Positions 1-12,900 of a stretch of DNA of 64,000 bases are shown here, one piece after another. Position 1 is the stretch's first letter; every line of letters begins with the position of its first letter. The stretch lies in assembly GCF_905475395.1 (NCBI RefSeq), contig NC_058340.1:56522181-56586180 (forward strand), in the 5' to 3' direction. This DNA is from Chrysoperla carnea. Taxonomy: Eukaryota > Arthropoda > Insecta > Neuroptera > Chrysopidae. A program made the position numbers and the translations under genes. The notes beneath the pieces are model-generated. The model saw only the letters and a list, made by a program, of their open reading frames with translations. It made no database searches and had not been told where the DNA came from.

Positions 1-999
1 TAGAAATTATGTAAATTCCACTTGTTCTATTTTACAGATGAAAATTACATTTTTAAACAATTTATAAATATGGACAACAAAATCGTAATTGGAAGAATCG
101 TTTCCTTTATTCTAGATTCATTGATTCTCCCCCTCTCTCAAGGCGGATCTTGTAATGTTACGAAGTAGGGTTTCCATAGTTCGACACTTTGCAAATTGTA
201 ATTTTTAAGGTGTCGAACATATCGTTTTTTCGAGCTCAAGCGAAGCTTATTTAAGCTTATTTTAATACCGTTTTCATATAATATTTACCAATTTTAAGTT
301 AAGTTTGGCGTGTAATAAAAAATTTTCCATTTACTTATTAAAAGACTATCAAATCCTATATCTGGCCCTGGCCCTATGTTTTCCAATTAGAATTGTTGAA
401 CAATAAAATTAATTTAAATTTTAAAAAAAATGTTGACGTTTTAATTTTGATTAATTATTTTAAACTTTAATAATAATCAATTATTCGCACCCAATTTAAA
501 ACACATTCATTCAATGTTTTTTCTGTATTATCATTAGAAAAAAAATATCAACTATGATTACCTTTTACAAAATAATTTTATATTAAATACTTACCGTACA
601 CATGTAATGAGGTATAAAATTAATCAATTAATAACGGGACTGCGAGAAAATGCTTACCTGTAACAAAAAACATACGAAAATGTAAAAAAATTATAAATAT
701 ACAAGATTATTAAAATGTTAACAAATTAGTATGTTAATAGATATGTTCTTTTTGTACTTAGTATATAAAAGTGTAATAAAAGTAATGGAAGTGTTATCGA
801 ATCAAAAAATGTAAAAGAACAAACGACTGTAATGGCGTGAAGGAAGAAACGCATGTTTATGAAATAATGTCCTTTTTGTATTTGTTGGTGTATGATGTCA
901 TTGATAAATACACCTTTAGAACTTCAAGTATGCCTTAAGGGAGTCCTTTAGTATCCCATGTTAATTAAAAAATATTAGATTACCAGGAAAAATAATTTT
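1..999. other. AT-rich DNA, presumably Btk29A intron
   Basis: No gene, RNA or clear repeat recognised. Probably part of the long intron after the Btk zinc-motif exon, as that exon ends in a functional-looking donor at 14303. Confidence 0.4.
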
Positions 1000-1530
1000 T
1001 TTACCATGTATGGTCCCAAGTTTGTAGCGCCTAAAATTATTGATGCAAAACTTCGGTATAGGTGTTCAGAAAATCACCTAATTCGTCCATTTTCGGTTGT
1101 CTGTCCGTCCGTCTGTCTGTCTGTCTGTCTGTCAACACGATAATTCAAAAACGAAAAAAGATATCAAGCTGAAATTTTTATATCGTGCTCAGGACGTAAA
1201 AAGTGAGGTTGAGTTCGTACATGAGCACCATAAGTCAACTGGGACCTGGGTCCGTAGGACCCATCTTGTAAACCGTTAGAGACAGAACAAAAGTTTAAAT
1301 GTAAAAAATGTTTCTTATAAAAAAATAAACAACTTTTATAAGAAACATTTTTTCATAAACATCACTGTTTACCCTTAAGGGCGCAAGTCAGGTGCAAATA
1401 ATATAGTATATATTATATTGGAATATCAGTTCTGTGTGGCTATCTATACGATTCCTTAATCAATACTGTCTATACATGGTATTTCAACAATTAAATCAGA
1501 CAATTGTTTGTTTTCATTTGTTTTATAATA
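1000..1530 (+). repeat. TCTG-microsatellite dispersed repeat, copy 1
   Basis: The unit reads: TACCATGTAT start, CCCAAGTTTGTA..GC, GGTATAGGTGTTCA.AAAATCACC, GTCCATTTTCGGTTGTCTGTC with a TCTG/TCCG array (1099-1133), then AAGCTGAAATTTTTATA, GACCCATCTTGTAAACCGTT, and finally TTTCAACAATTAA and CAATTGTTTGTTTTCA. Four further copies occur in this window. The 60-aa ORF through the array is not a gene. I cannot assign the family to a transposon class. AAAAATGTTTCTTATAAAA and its inverted copy sit at about 1300-1355. Confidence 0.85.
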
Positions 1531-1640
1531 GTTTAACTTTTTCATAAAAATTTCATAAAAATAATGTTTCATAAAAATAATGTACCAAATTAAGGTTTGA
1601 GCTTTTTCGTAACGGGAAATTTTGGATTGAGTATATAGTT

Positions 1641-2220
1641 ATATATTAGTTAAGGCTTCATTTTTTTATATGAAGTTGGACTAAGTTCAATTCTGAAAAT
1701 TTTAGGTGAGATTGTCCGATTATTTAAATAAATAAATGACTTCAAAAGTAGGCATATTTAACATTGGTCTTATGAGAAAATGGTAGATGGATGATATGTT
1801 CTCATAGATTTCTCCAAAATAATCGGTTGAAATTTAAAAGAAAAAACTATTTAAATTAAAGTTAGAGCCTTAATAAATTATTGAAAAAAAAACCTGTTGT
1901 GTCCGACTAGTTAAGGATATATGAGCATGGTAGTGGGGACAAAAATTTAAAAAAATATATATTTTAAATTTTGATGGTGAACTATGTTATATAACTTGAT
2001 AATATAAGACGAAAAGTAAGAATAAAAGAGTAATTTTCAAAATATCAAAAATTGAAAATTTTGTTTAATTATTTACCTTTCGATATTTCGAAAACCAAGG
2101 CAGATATGGAAAAATTTTACTCTTATTTTTTGTAACTCTTATTCATCATCAAAGTTGAAAATAAGGTACAAATAATTTCAACCACTTGCCTTGGTGCTTG
2201 TACTACCTTAATATAAAAAA
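1641..2220 (+). repeat. Dispersed repeat, partner of 56455-57055
   Basis: TATGAAGTTGGACTAAGT, CGATTATTTAAATAAATAAA, ATGGTAGATGGATGATATGT, GATGGTGAACTATGTTATA, AAGACGAAAAGTAAGAATAA and GCCTTGGTGCTTGTACTACC occur in the same order in both copies, in direct orientation. No coding capacity; class unknown. Confidence 0.82.
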
Positions 2221-2524
2221 TATAAATGAATCAATTACATTAAACAAAATGAACTAATGCCATTCGAAAAGTGTGAATTTGTCAGTGTACGTGTTTTAAA
2301 ATCAAACCGCAAAAAAACGATGAGAGAAACAAGGCCATTATTATAATAAATTCCTATATATGTAATATATGTACACCTTTTTGGGCCACAAACATATTAT
2401 TGTATCAAATGAATTATATGATCAAAAATTAAACCAATATTTTTGTGTAACCACAAATTATGTTATTTTAAAAATGATATTTGAGGAAACCTTGTCATCA
2501 TTATTTCGTAAACAATATTTCAAA

Positions 2525-2935
2525 AATATATTGCAATTCGTTGTGTGCGTAGTCATGGTAGGGACAATGAAAACGATGCCAGCGCTTCCATTGAAAAATT
2601 TTGGCGATAAAGGAGGCTGTTATGACTTATTTGCAATTCTTTACATGTTAATGTTACAGAAAATGTCAAATTAAAATTATTGAAAAACACTAATTAATTA
2701 AACTTAATGCATTAAAAATTATGAAAATAAGAAATCAAATTGCACACTTATTATTTTTCAAATGTTAATTATCATAATTATTTATTTAAATTTGTGAGAC
2801 AATAATATTAAATTTTCAATGTAACTCGTAAATGCAATCCATACAATTATATATGCATCCATACAATTCTATAATTAAAGTAGTATATCGTTACCATGGA
2901 AACGCCTCCAATAAAACTCACGCACGGTGCAAATT
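2525..2935 (+). repeat. Dispersed repeat, partner of 13495-13865
   Basis: Shares TGTGTAGTCATGGTA-like start, TTCAATTCTTTACATGT-like, AATTTTAAATGTAACTCGTA-like blocks and ATCGTTACCATGGAAACGC with the second copy. The 101-aa ORF at 2369-2674 lies partly inside and is not supported as a gene. Confidence 0.7.
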
Positions 2936-3397
2936 AAAATTTAATAAACGTGCATAGAGACCAAATTAGTAGTCAAAATCGAGCCTGTTTCAAAAAAAAT
3001 TGCGACTGGGTGAAAGTACTTCTTTTGCTTTCTGAAGCCCAAAATTCAGACGCGAATATAAAAATTAAAATTACCATTTTGAGTAAAGTTAAAATTGATT
3101 TATTTTCACATAATTTTTAAATAAATTTACTTATTATTTATTTATTTAAATACATTATAAACTTTTAGTATTAAATAAAGTTAATAAAGATATATTTAGT
3201 TTAATTAAAAATTCATTAAAAAATGATTATCACAAAATAAATTTATAATGGTTTTATTTGTTTGTTTTTTTTTTGTCACAATTAATAATTTGGATAACAA
3301 AAATAAGTTATTTTTATTTTGATACAAAAAAAAAAAAAACGCAGGTATTGCTGAACTTTTGAAACAATGAAATGCAACTGATATTAAAATATTGGAT

Positions 3398-4690
3398 TTT
3401 TATACCATGTATATTATATAAACCAACTTTAGTCTCAAGTTTGTAAGGCTTAAAAATATTGATGCTATGAACAAAATTTTGGTATAGGTGTTCATAAAAT
3501 CACCTCATTAGTCCATTTCCGGTTGTCTGTCTGTCTGTCTATCGTCTGTCCGTCTGCCATCACGATAACTCAAAAATGAAAAGAGATATCAAGCTGAAAT
3601 TTTTATAGCGTGCTTAAGACGTAAAAAGTGAGGTCAAGTTCGTAAATGAGCAACGTAGAACAATTGGGTTCTGGATCCGTATGACCCATATTGTAAACCG
3701 TTAGAGACAGAACAAAAGTTTAAATGTAAAAAATGTTTCTTATAAAAAATAAGCAACTAATTTTACTCTATCAGACCCGAATTTTATCCAATTTTGATAA
3801 ACGAAGTATGTAATCCTACTAAATTTGGGTCATACTTTTCAAATTTGTGCTCAAAATTAACCTTGCTCTAATAGGTTTCAAGTTGTGGTGTCCTGGTCCC
3901 GGAATTAAGCACATTAGTGATAGCTAGCGAAAAACTGACATCACAGCTGAAAAGAATGACCCAAAATTAGTGGGTTTCAAAAAAAATTCCAACAAGATCG
4001 GATAAAACTTGCTTGTGTTGTCAAAAAATCGAAATTTTGAACTCTATGACGTCATCAAAATCCAAAAAATTTAATGTTGCTCTATCAGACCCGAATTTTA
4101 TCCAATTTTGATAAACGAAGTATGTAATCCTACTAAATTTGGGTCATATTTTTCAAATTTGTGATCAAAATTAACCTAGCTATTATATTTTCAAGAATGT
4201 GTAGCCCTGGTCCCGGAATTAAGCACATTAGTGACAGCTAGCAAAAAACTGACATCGCAGCTGAAAAGAATGACCCAAAATTAGTGGGTTTCAAAAAAAA
4301 TTCCAACAAGATCGGATAAAATTTGCTTGTGTTGTCAAAAAATCGAAATTTTGAACTCTATGACGTCATCAAAATCCAAAAAATTTAATTTTACTCTATC
4401 AGACCCGAATTTTATCCAATTTTGATAAACGAAGTATGTAATCCTTCTAAATTTGGGTCATACTTTTCAAATTTGTGCTCAAAATTAACCTTGCTACAAT
4501 AGGTTTCAAGATTATAGTGTCCTGGTCCCGGAATTAAGCACATGAGTGATAGCTAGCGAAAAACTGACATCACAGCTGAAAAGAATGACCCAAAATTAGC
4601 GGGTAATGTGACAGAGTAATCATCACTGTCTATACATGATATTTCAACAATTAACTCAGTCAATTGTTTGTTTTCACTTGTTTCAAGTTA
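3398..4690 (+). repeat. TCTG-microsatellite dispersed repeat, copy 2, interrupted by a tandem array
   Basis: The 5' part (3398-3766) and the 3' part (about 4615-4690, CACTGTCTATACATGATATT to GTTTGTTTTCAC) are those of copy 1. Between them is a tandem array of a different 313-314-bp sequence (listed separately). The TCTG array is at about 3527-3555. Confidence 0.82.
3767..4607. repeat. Tandem array, 313-314-bp unit, about 2.7 copies
   Basis: The unit begins CTCTATCAGACCCGAATTTT at 3767, 4080 and 4394. It includes CCTGGTCCCGGAATTAAGCA, AGCTGAAAAGAATGACCCAA and TATGACGTCATCAAAATCC. The third copy stops near 4607. Copies differ at scattered positions. It behaves like a short satellite or an internal repeat of a larger element. 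Confidence 0.9.
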
Positions 4691-4699
4691 TTTTTTGAT

Positions 4700-6640
4700 T
4701 GATAACTACAAAACGAAGCATTTAGGTGTATAGATTACAATGGCCCACCCCGTATACCATCACTGTCTATCCACACTGGTTACTATACGGTATATCTTAT
4801 TGCCCCATTACGTACGCAAAATTTACTTGTTGCATCCCAATTGTTAGAGAGGGAACTAATATCCAGAGTCATGAGATATTCTGTTTAAATTTTTATTAGA
4901 AAACAAATCGTATTTAGAGCAAATAATTCTACAAAAAACAGCATTTATTAGTTTATTACATAAATTTAATAAAAGTTAAAAATAATATTCTCTGGGCGGA
5001 CTCATTACCCAAAGGACCATTAAATCTTAATGTGTGGAATACATTTAGATAAATGGGTTTCTCAACAAATTTAATGTTTCGTATAAAATAAATATTTTTA
5101 AAAACCCATGATCAGCAGAGCTTTATCACTAAGATCATATTTCCCCCTTAATAGATGCTTTTGAAAACCGATTTTTGTCTTTTCAGGTTTTTGAACATTA
5201 AACAAATTTTCAACCTCCTAGCCCAATTCGGAGGACCGTTGGAGATGAGAAAAGCTTTAAAACGTTGAAAAACACGGTTTATATCCTGGAATAATCTGTC
5301 CTTAGTCATTAGTCTAACGTACTTAGTCCTAACGTACCGTATTCCAGCTCATTTGAACTAATGGGGTTCGCTGAAGAAACCTAAATATAGCGAGCAAATA
5401 TAGCGGACTTTCTCATTCAAAATTATGAAAAAACACAATTTTTTAATTTTTTTTACACTATTATTTATATTTATTAATTATGAGTCCTTTTTGCCATAAG
5501 CGCTTTTTACCGCTTCAGAGAGCAATCTTTCAAAAAGTGCATTTGAGTTGATTACGATAATTTCTTGCACAAAATAAAAAAATTTTATAGAATTCAAACG
5601 CGATAAAATTCGTGAGAGTCAAAACTAGGCAATAATCCATTAAAAAGTTACCCCTGTACAAAAAAAGAAGGACAGTTTTCTAACATTTTAAAGGTTTACT
5701 GTGTTGTTTTTATTATAACCAATCAAAAGATTTTTAGTTTTTAAGATCGGTCGCTTAGACTACAAGAAGAACTTCTATCAGTTTGAAAAACGTAAATAAA
5801 TTATTTTGATTAGCGCCGCTTTGTATAGAAGCCAATTCATGAATATGGCTACAACTTTTTAAAATTTTAGGAGAGTAATTCTAAGAAAAATTTTTATGCA
5901 AAATTTGTCCTTAAACGTCCGCGATGACGTTCCATACAGTTTATAAGTCTATATTTTCGGAGAGAATATGACTAGAAAAGGTAGCTTATATGGATGCTCA
6001 TATATTTCGATAAAATCATAAGTATTTTAGTGGTATTGACATCTAATAAATCAATTATTCGGTTTTATGAACAACATGTAATTACTTTTATACTCAGTTA
6101 CGTCAAGTTATAACCACAGTACAAATAAATAAAAAAACTTTAGGTTTTTTTTTCGTTTTCACGTAATAATGTTCTTTTAATGTCTATATTTCTAAATATT
6201 GTATTAATAATAAATTAAATACATTTTCCTGTTGCAAAATCTAAGTGATTTATTTAATGAAGATGTCAAGACAAAATCTAAGAAACGTTGGTATTTGTTA
6301 TTACACGATTTTTGGTCGAAATTTCAAATAAGGCTATCAATGGGTCGTAATGGGTTATTCTAAAAGATCGTTTGTGAAATTTGGATTTATCGTTCCTCGA
6401 AAACCAAAAAAGTCAATTAATAATATTTTATATTCCATAATCAGTCACGCAAATTCACGGGGAATGAGTAAAAGCATAAATAGAAACAATTAAAAGTGAA
6501 GTTAAAATTTTAAAATACGATTTTTTGGAATTACAATAACGATATCGATTCTCAACTATGAACTAGACCTAGGTATTCTGTATTCTTTGACTAGAAATTG
6601 ATTATTTACAATTAATTTTCAAAAATACTGATAATGAGAG
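4700..6640. other. AT-rich region without recognised features
   Basis: Nothing coding or structurally repeated was recognised here. Confidence 0.4.
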
Positions 6641-6649
6641 CTTCTCTCA

Positions 6650-7420
6650 TTTAAAATTTTCAATTAAAAAATTTTTTTTTACATTTAAATATTCATTAAT
6701 CTCTCTTAAAATTTGGTGAAAAAATTCGGAGAAAAATTATAGCCAAATACGTGTAACGATACCTACGTACGCTCCGAATCGGTTTCTATTCAAGACGCGC
6801 TACAAAAAACTGTTAACGCATTTTCTCGAAACTTTGCTTTTCAAACTAGTATGACGATTTTCTGGTACGCTACCGCTACCGATCTTTATAAGCCAAAAGC
6901 TTTTTAATTCATTGTAATAAAAACTAGACAAAAGATCTCTAAAAAGTCAGAAAACTACCCTTTGCGTTTTTGAAAATTTTAGAATATAAAAATAAAAATT
7001 ATTATATAAAGTTTATCTTCATAGTTTCACTGTATTAGGCAGTCAAATTATAATAATATAGTTGCTGAAGAAGTCATAAATTAATAACGAAACGTTCAAT
7101 TTGTTTAAATTAATCCATTTATTGTCCTAGTTTTATTTTCTACGAATTAATTAGTAATATAAGGTATAGATACGAATATTGAAACAATAAAAATTAACTT
7201 TTTAAAGGTTTGTTATCTAGTTTTGAGTCTCACGGAGGCCTGCAAAGTGTCGTATCAACTCAAATGCTCTCTGCAACGGTCAAAATGAACTAAAAGTGCC
7301 ATTTTTTTTATAAGCATTAGGGTATGTGCATCAATAAAAAATCATATAGCAGTTTTTGTTAGTATTTTAGAAGTGTTTTTTTCCCAATTAGAAATGAAAA
7401 AGTTCCCTTAAGTATAGAAC
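6650..7420 (+). repeat. Degenerate dispersed repeat, partner of 10830-11390
   Basis: TACGCTCCGAATCGGTTTCT, TTCTCGAAACTTTGCTTTTC, CTAGTTTTGAGTCTCACG and GTCGTATCAACTCAAATGC recur with substitutions at 10830-11390 in the same order. Old non-coding transposon remnant, class unknown. Confidence 0.65.
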
Positions 7421-7429
7421 AATTTCTTC

Positions 7430-9800
7430 AGCATGTAAATATAAACCCAGCGTACGTTACTAGAAATTATTTACAACAAGCCAAAAATTTGTATCGATGT
7501 AGTCCTTAGGTAAAAAATATTCCCAAACAATCGATTTGATTGAAGCTATTCTGAACGATAATCGAAATGCTTTAATACTATGTTACGGCATCCTAAAAAT
7601 AATTGCAGAATCTACAATCACAAAATAAGTAAGATTTATTTTTTGTCTCTTTAAATGAATAATTTTATAAAAAATTTGGGTATCCACAAAAAAAATTTAA
7701 CTAATATGTCACCTTGACTTCAATTCTTCTATAAAATTCTATTTTTTCGATTATCTTAATTGTTAATTAATTCATTACGATTTAATGATTTATTTTTGTA
7801 AAGATATTTCGCAAATCATTGAAATTTAATTACCTTTACCTAAGCCATAGCTTTGGATATAAGCAAAAAATTTGTAACAAGATATATTTGATTGGTTGCA
7901 AAAATGTACAGTATATGGACTCAATGTTACTTAAGTCAAAAGTTCACTGTGATTTTTGCAGGGATTTCAAATTGAATCATTTACAATCAAAACTCTTATC
8001 TTAGCATTTAACTCTTTTATTTGAATAGATTTTAGAGATTAGAAAATTATATTGTAAAAATTTGAAAAATAAATCCGTTCATTTTCAACCCCGGCCCAGT
8101 TCATATGCTAAATGTTTTACAATATACTTTTCGTGTTCGATGGGTGTGTACGGCTTCGCCATAATTTAGCCTATGTATAGTAATTATGAGCTGAAATCAA
8201 TTTTTGAAGGTGCTTTCTTAGTTCTGAAATAATGCCAACAATTTTCTTTTAAACAAATAGAAAAATTTATTTTGTAGCGCAATTTTTACACGGTTATGCA
8301 ATCTTTAATCTCTTTTCAGAATTTTATTTTAAAATATTCAAAGCTAACGTTTCGGAATGATTGACTATTACACGGAACAAGATTCAAAATTAGACTCAGT
8401 TGTCAGACTCTCAAACAAATACTAATTAACAACAAAAATCATTCAATTATAACATAATGCTTACTAAATTTTTCAAGTAAGGCATTGATGTAAATAAATA
8501 TACTTTGTCTCATCAAAAATTGATGCGACACCATAAATAAAATAATTGTGAATTGTGAAAACTCACTAGCGTCTAACTGTGACCTTAAAATTTACAAATA
8601 TTGGCAAACAAAAATTTTATTTCTATATCCTGTTTAGATTTTTCAAAACATTAATCGTATATAGCTCGAAAACAATCAACTTTACGAAAAAAAATAAGCC
8701 AACGAGACGTTTTTATATAAAATAATCCAAAAAAATAAATAATACAAATATTTCTTCTAGATACTTGTTTATAAAAATTATCTAAAGTAATTTTTGCCAC
8801 CATTTTATAGCCAAGACGTATTTTAGAAATATTCGAAAAATTTTGGACATTTAACGTATACAAAAACTGTGTTGGTATCCTGATTATTAAGGTCAGAGCA
8901 GCAGACCTTACCTGAACCTGGATTTAATGGATTTAGTTAGCTATGTATGTGTTCATTACGCCAAATTACTGCTGTATTTATGAAACTTTTGTGCCAAAAA
9001 TTTTTCCTTTTCTCCCCTTTTGACTAAAAATTCCAATTTTGACTTCCCCCCTCCCCCTGGACCAAAAGTTAGATATGCTCATGTTAATTATTTTTTCTAA
9101 TACATTCTTCAAATGACTCTAGACAAGTAAGAATATAAATTCTTGTATAACATTACAAAGTGATTTCAAATCGCACATATACCATACTCGACTCAAATAT
9201 AATAATAACTTCGTCGAATTTATTTAATTGAAATGAAAATTCAATAATTAAAATTCAGGGTCAGCAAAAAAAAAAAATCTTCAAATAAATACTTAATACG
9301 AAAGTATTTGAAACAATAGATAATTGTATTTTAAAAAAGTTTTAAAAAAAATGGATTCATCCAAGAGGAGAGAAACAAATTAATTAAAAATTAAAATAAA
9401 AACAAACAAATTGCATGTGCTATTTCTAAATTAAAACAATAGAACAATATATTTATTATTTATTATTATTTAAAGGACGAATCAAATCCTGAAAATATTT
9501 CTAATTTATTTATGTAAAAATGCTTATTATTATTATAATAACATTGGCCATACGTTGTTTAGTCTACGAAAAAAATTTATTGATAAGGTTATAAATTAAA
9601 AATTAAAAAACACGTACGAATAATTTTTAGTTTATTTTTTATAAATTCTTTCTTTGTAGTTCTTACATTCCGGGTATTTTGCAAGCACTATCCCGTTATG
9701 GACTGCCAGTATAGTGCCGCTGTACTCTAAGGGAATTATAATTACGTAATAAATTACAGCCATTTTCTACTGCAAGTAATGGCGTTTTAGAAGTAAAGTA
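7430..9800. other. AT-rich region without recognised features
   Basis: Only short unsupported ORFs (7819-8004, 8651-8863). No RNA gene or repeat that I can defend. Confidence 0.4.
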
Positions 9801-9806
9801 CCTTAT

Positions 9807-9846
9807 GTATTAAGTACGTAAAACTCGAGTTTTACGTACTTAATAC
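9807..9846. repeat. Perfect 40-bp palindrome
   Basis: GTATTAAGTACGTAAAACTC is followed immediately by its exact reverse complement, with an XhoI-like CTCGAG at the centre and no spacer. It lies in a locally less AT-rich segment (9,660-10,390). Function unknown. Confidence 0.9.
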
Positions 9847-9849
9847 TAC

Positions 9850-10820
9850 TAGCAGGAAAAAAGGCGCCTATCTGGAAAAAGGCCATATCTAGTCCTTTCA
9901 GTCGTTGTCTTACCATTAAGTACATAGACTGAACATCGCCTATCTTTCCCTACAGTGGAAGCGTGCCAAGATTCTGAGGTAATTGCTTAGGTCAGCTGGG
10001 GACATTAAAAAGGCTCAACTAATTCTACTGAAAACTCTTTCAGTTCTTAAATACACGATTACGCGTCGAATAAGCCCAGTCACGTGTTAATGTCAGAACT
10101 GATTCGCGAGATAATCGAGGTGAAAGAATCCGAACGAACACACGAACATACGTACGTATACACACCCGAGAGACATCACATTGAAAGGGTTTGATTTGGA
10201 TATTGCGGCCTTGAAACCGCGAAAATATGTAAAACTGAGATTTTTCAACATCGGCTCGATTATATTAACTTCCTCTGGGAAGTTAATGAAACGATATATA
10301 AGTTATAACTGTTTCCAAGAGCCGCACTAAAATGGTGCTGCATGCAACGAAAAGCACAATTTGATTGTAACCCTTCGAATTATTAACGATAAAATATTTA
10401 ATTATCCTAACCTAATTGTGACTTAATATTAAATTTTTTGTTCTGATAGCCTGTATACAAGATTTTCTAATATTTCGGGAAAAATTCCAATGTCCTTAAT
10501 TTGTTATTTAAATATTCATCGCATACAAATCATGAATAAAGATAATAAAGATAATAATTTATGTAAATCCAAAAAATATATAATTTATTCATTTTTCATC
10601 TATGTTATTAGTTTTCGTAAACAAACAATTTATATTGAAAATAAATATTCCATCAGAAATTAATTTTCTAATACAAAATGGTATGGAAACCAAGTTGTTA
10701 CGTAATCGATTTGATTTTCGTTTTGATTTCTGAAAAGTCCAATAGTTTTTTCACAAATTTCAAATAAGGGTTCATAAAAATGAATATTTTTGAATAAATT
10801 AGTATCATAGAAATACTCTT
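9850..10820. other. Locally GC-richer non-coding region
   Basis: Contains a short hairpin near 10260-10286 (TTAACTTCC..GGAAGTTAA) and no ORF of note. The composition differs from the surroundings, as old transposon DNA might, but no family was recognised. Confidence 0.35.
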
Positions 10821-10829
10821 CTAAACTCC

Positions 10830-11390
10830 TCTAAAGAAATTCAAAGTAGAAACAAAGTTACAGCCCATATACGCGAAACGGTACTTGGGTATGTTTCGAA
10901 TCGGGTTCTATACAAAGCGACACCCGGCAAAGAAAACTTTAAACGTGTTTTTTCTTGAAACTATGTTTAACAAACTGGTTCACTATTTTCCTCGTAGTCT
11001 ACGCGACTGATCTTTAAAAATCAAAAAACCTCTAAGAAATTAGAAAATCACAACTTCTTTTTTTGTACAGGAGTAAATTCACCCCAAAAGATGGTGTTCT
11101 TGAAATTTTTAGAAAAACGTGTATTCAAACCATAAAAATAATAAAAATTAACTTTTTCAAGACTATTATCTAGTTTTGAGTCTCAAGACAAGCAAAATGT
11201 CCCACCAACTCAAATGCACTTTTTGGAAAACGGTCTCTACAGTGGTAAAAAGGGATCAAAAGTGGCAAAAAAAATCCTCTTTAACTTTAGGGCATGTAAT
11301 AATAGCATACAAAAATTCATATTAATAAATATAAAGTTTTTCTTAAAATTTAAAAAAAAAATGACGTCTTCTTAAGTGAATTTTCTAATA
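10830..11390 (+). repeat. Degenerate dispersed repeat, partner of 6650-7420
   Basis: GTATGTTTCGAATCGGGTTC, TTCTTGAAACTATGTTTAAC, CTAGTTTTGAGTCTCAAG and GTCCCACCAACTCAAATGC line up with the copy at 6650-7420. Confidence 0.65.
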
Positions 11391-11787
11391 TCACCAAACA
11401 TGTTTTTGATTGAAGTATTTCGAAATTCATACCTTATATGGGACACATACAAATTATCACTTAATTGTTAACGACTTTTATTGTTTGTATAATATTGTAG
11501 CAAAATTTTACGACTAAATTCTTCCTAATTTAATTAAATATGTAAACGAAATTTACTTTGTACAATTTTATCGTGTGGTTTCATATAGTAAGCTCTAAGG
11601 TACTCTTAGTGAACAAATATGCTTCAAGTGTTCTGTATACAATAGCTTAAGGTAAGTAAATTATAATGCGTACTTTATAAACAAAGCTGGGCATTGTGCA
11701 TTTTAAAACAGTATGTCTTGTATATTTTTAAAGAAAGTTAAGATAAACATTTTTCTTAAAAATCAAGTAAAAAGTAGAAAATCTCTA

Positions 11788-12201
11788 TCTCTATATATTA
11801 TAAATGCAAAAGTAAGCATGTTTGTTTGTTTGTTACGCTTCCACGCTAAAACTAGCGAATGGTTTTTAATGAAACTGTACAGCAATATAATAATACTTCA
11901 GAATAACACATGAGATATAATTTATAAAGATATATTAATAAAAAATTTAAAAATTAATTCAATTTGACATTTGACATTACCATAAATTACATATTTCTGT
12001 AAAAATAGTCAATATGAAATATTTCACTCAATGAATAATTAGACTTTTATACTATTAAAAAAATAGAAAACCATACATATATTTTACCTGTGTAAAACAA
12101 TCTTTACCATTATTTCGAGTTTTATAGAAAGGGGATAAGCGAGAGCAATCTTTATCAATCTTTACTTTTAAACCCAGCGAAGCGGGTGGGTATCACTCTA
12201 G
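11788..12201 (+). mobile_element. Non-autonomous Helitron, about 0.41 kb
   Basis: The 5' end is TCTCTATATATTATAAATGC, preceded by A (an alternative TC start is at 11782). The 3' end has the hairpin CCCAGCGAAGCGGG followed by a short spacer and terminal CTAG at 12198-12201, with T next. Insertion between A and T, a 5' TC, a 3' CTRR and a subterminal GC hairpin with a GCGAAGC loop are the hallmarks of Helitrons. No Rep/helicase coding. The ORF at 11713-11913 merely overlaps it. Confidence 0.82.
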
Positions 12202-12249
12202 TAATTTATAAATCTAATAATAAATTAATAAATAATAAAAAAAATCCGA

Positions 12250-12432
12250 CTGCGTTTAATAAAAACTGAAAAGAAAAAGCAAGTCTAGTAGTTTGCATAG
12301 CGATTTTAACTGTCGGGATCCATTGTTGTGAAGATTTGAGCCAGTCTAGATTTTAATGGGTCCCAACTATTAAAGTCGCTATGCAAACTACTGGACTTGT
12401 TTTTAACTTTTCATTTTTTATTTAACGCAATT
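12250..12432. mobile_element. Small fold-back element, about 183 bp
   Basis: Left arm TGCGTTTAATAAAAACTGAA to AGTCTAGTAGTTTGCATAGC and GGGATCCATT; the right arm has the inverse, AATGGGTCCC, GCTATGCAAACTACTGGACT and TTTTTTATTTAACGCA. Arms are about 75 bp and imperfect, around a core of about 30 nt. Just downstream of the Helitron. Confidence 0.68.
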
Positions 12433-12739
12433 GAATTATTTGATTTTTTAAATCAAATGTTGTCTGGTGGTCGCCATATTGAATTTTAGTTACTGTCATA
12501 TCTTTAGTGACCGTCATCAACATCGGTCCACGCGTTTGGTCTCTAGTGTGTTACAAAGGAACATGCTAGATGTAAGTCTTTATATACATATCATGCCTCA
12601 AGCTTTTACGAATAGTCGGGTATGAGTGATTCATAGATAAAATTATTTTCTACTTTTTAGTACAATAAAAGCTTGTCCCTTAAAAAGTATTTTTTATTGA
12701 AATTTTTATTTAAACTAAAAAGATGTATATAAGCGATGG

Positions 12740-12900
12740 GAAAATCAAAAAGCGACAGCCTTACCATGCGTTGTCATTCAAACTAAATGTGCATGCAAAA
12801 TTTCAGCTCAATCGGAAACCGGGAAGTGGATCAAATTTGACTAGCAATATTTGATTACAGACAGACAACGGGACATGTGAAACTAAATAAAAGCTTAAAA
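12740..12900 (+). repeat. Retroelement-like 3' tail fragment
   Basis: GCAAAATTTCAGCTCAATCG, GGAAACCGGGAAGTGGATCA, ACAGACAGACAACGGGACAT and GTGAAACTAAATAAAAGCTT make a combination I remember from 3' ends of insect non-LTR elements. The assignment is from memory, not alignment. No reverse transcriptase is present. Confidence 0.45.

Noticed and set aside
1097-1279. 60-aa ORF beginning MSVRPSVCLSVC
   Set aside because: Translation of the TCTG microsatellite and flanking dispersed repeat; equivalent positions in other copies are broken.
2369-2674. 101-aa ORF
   Set aside because: Lies largely in a dispersed repeat; its partner at 13432-13680 has a different, incompatible translation.
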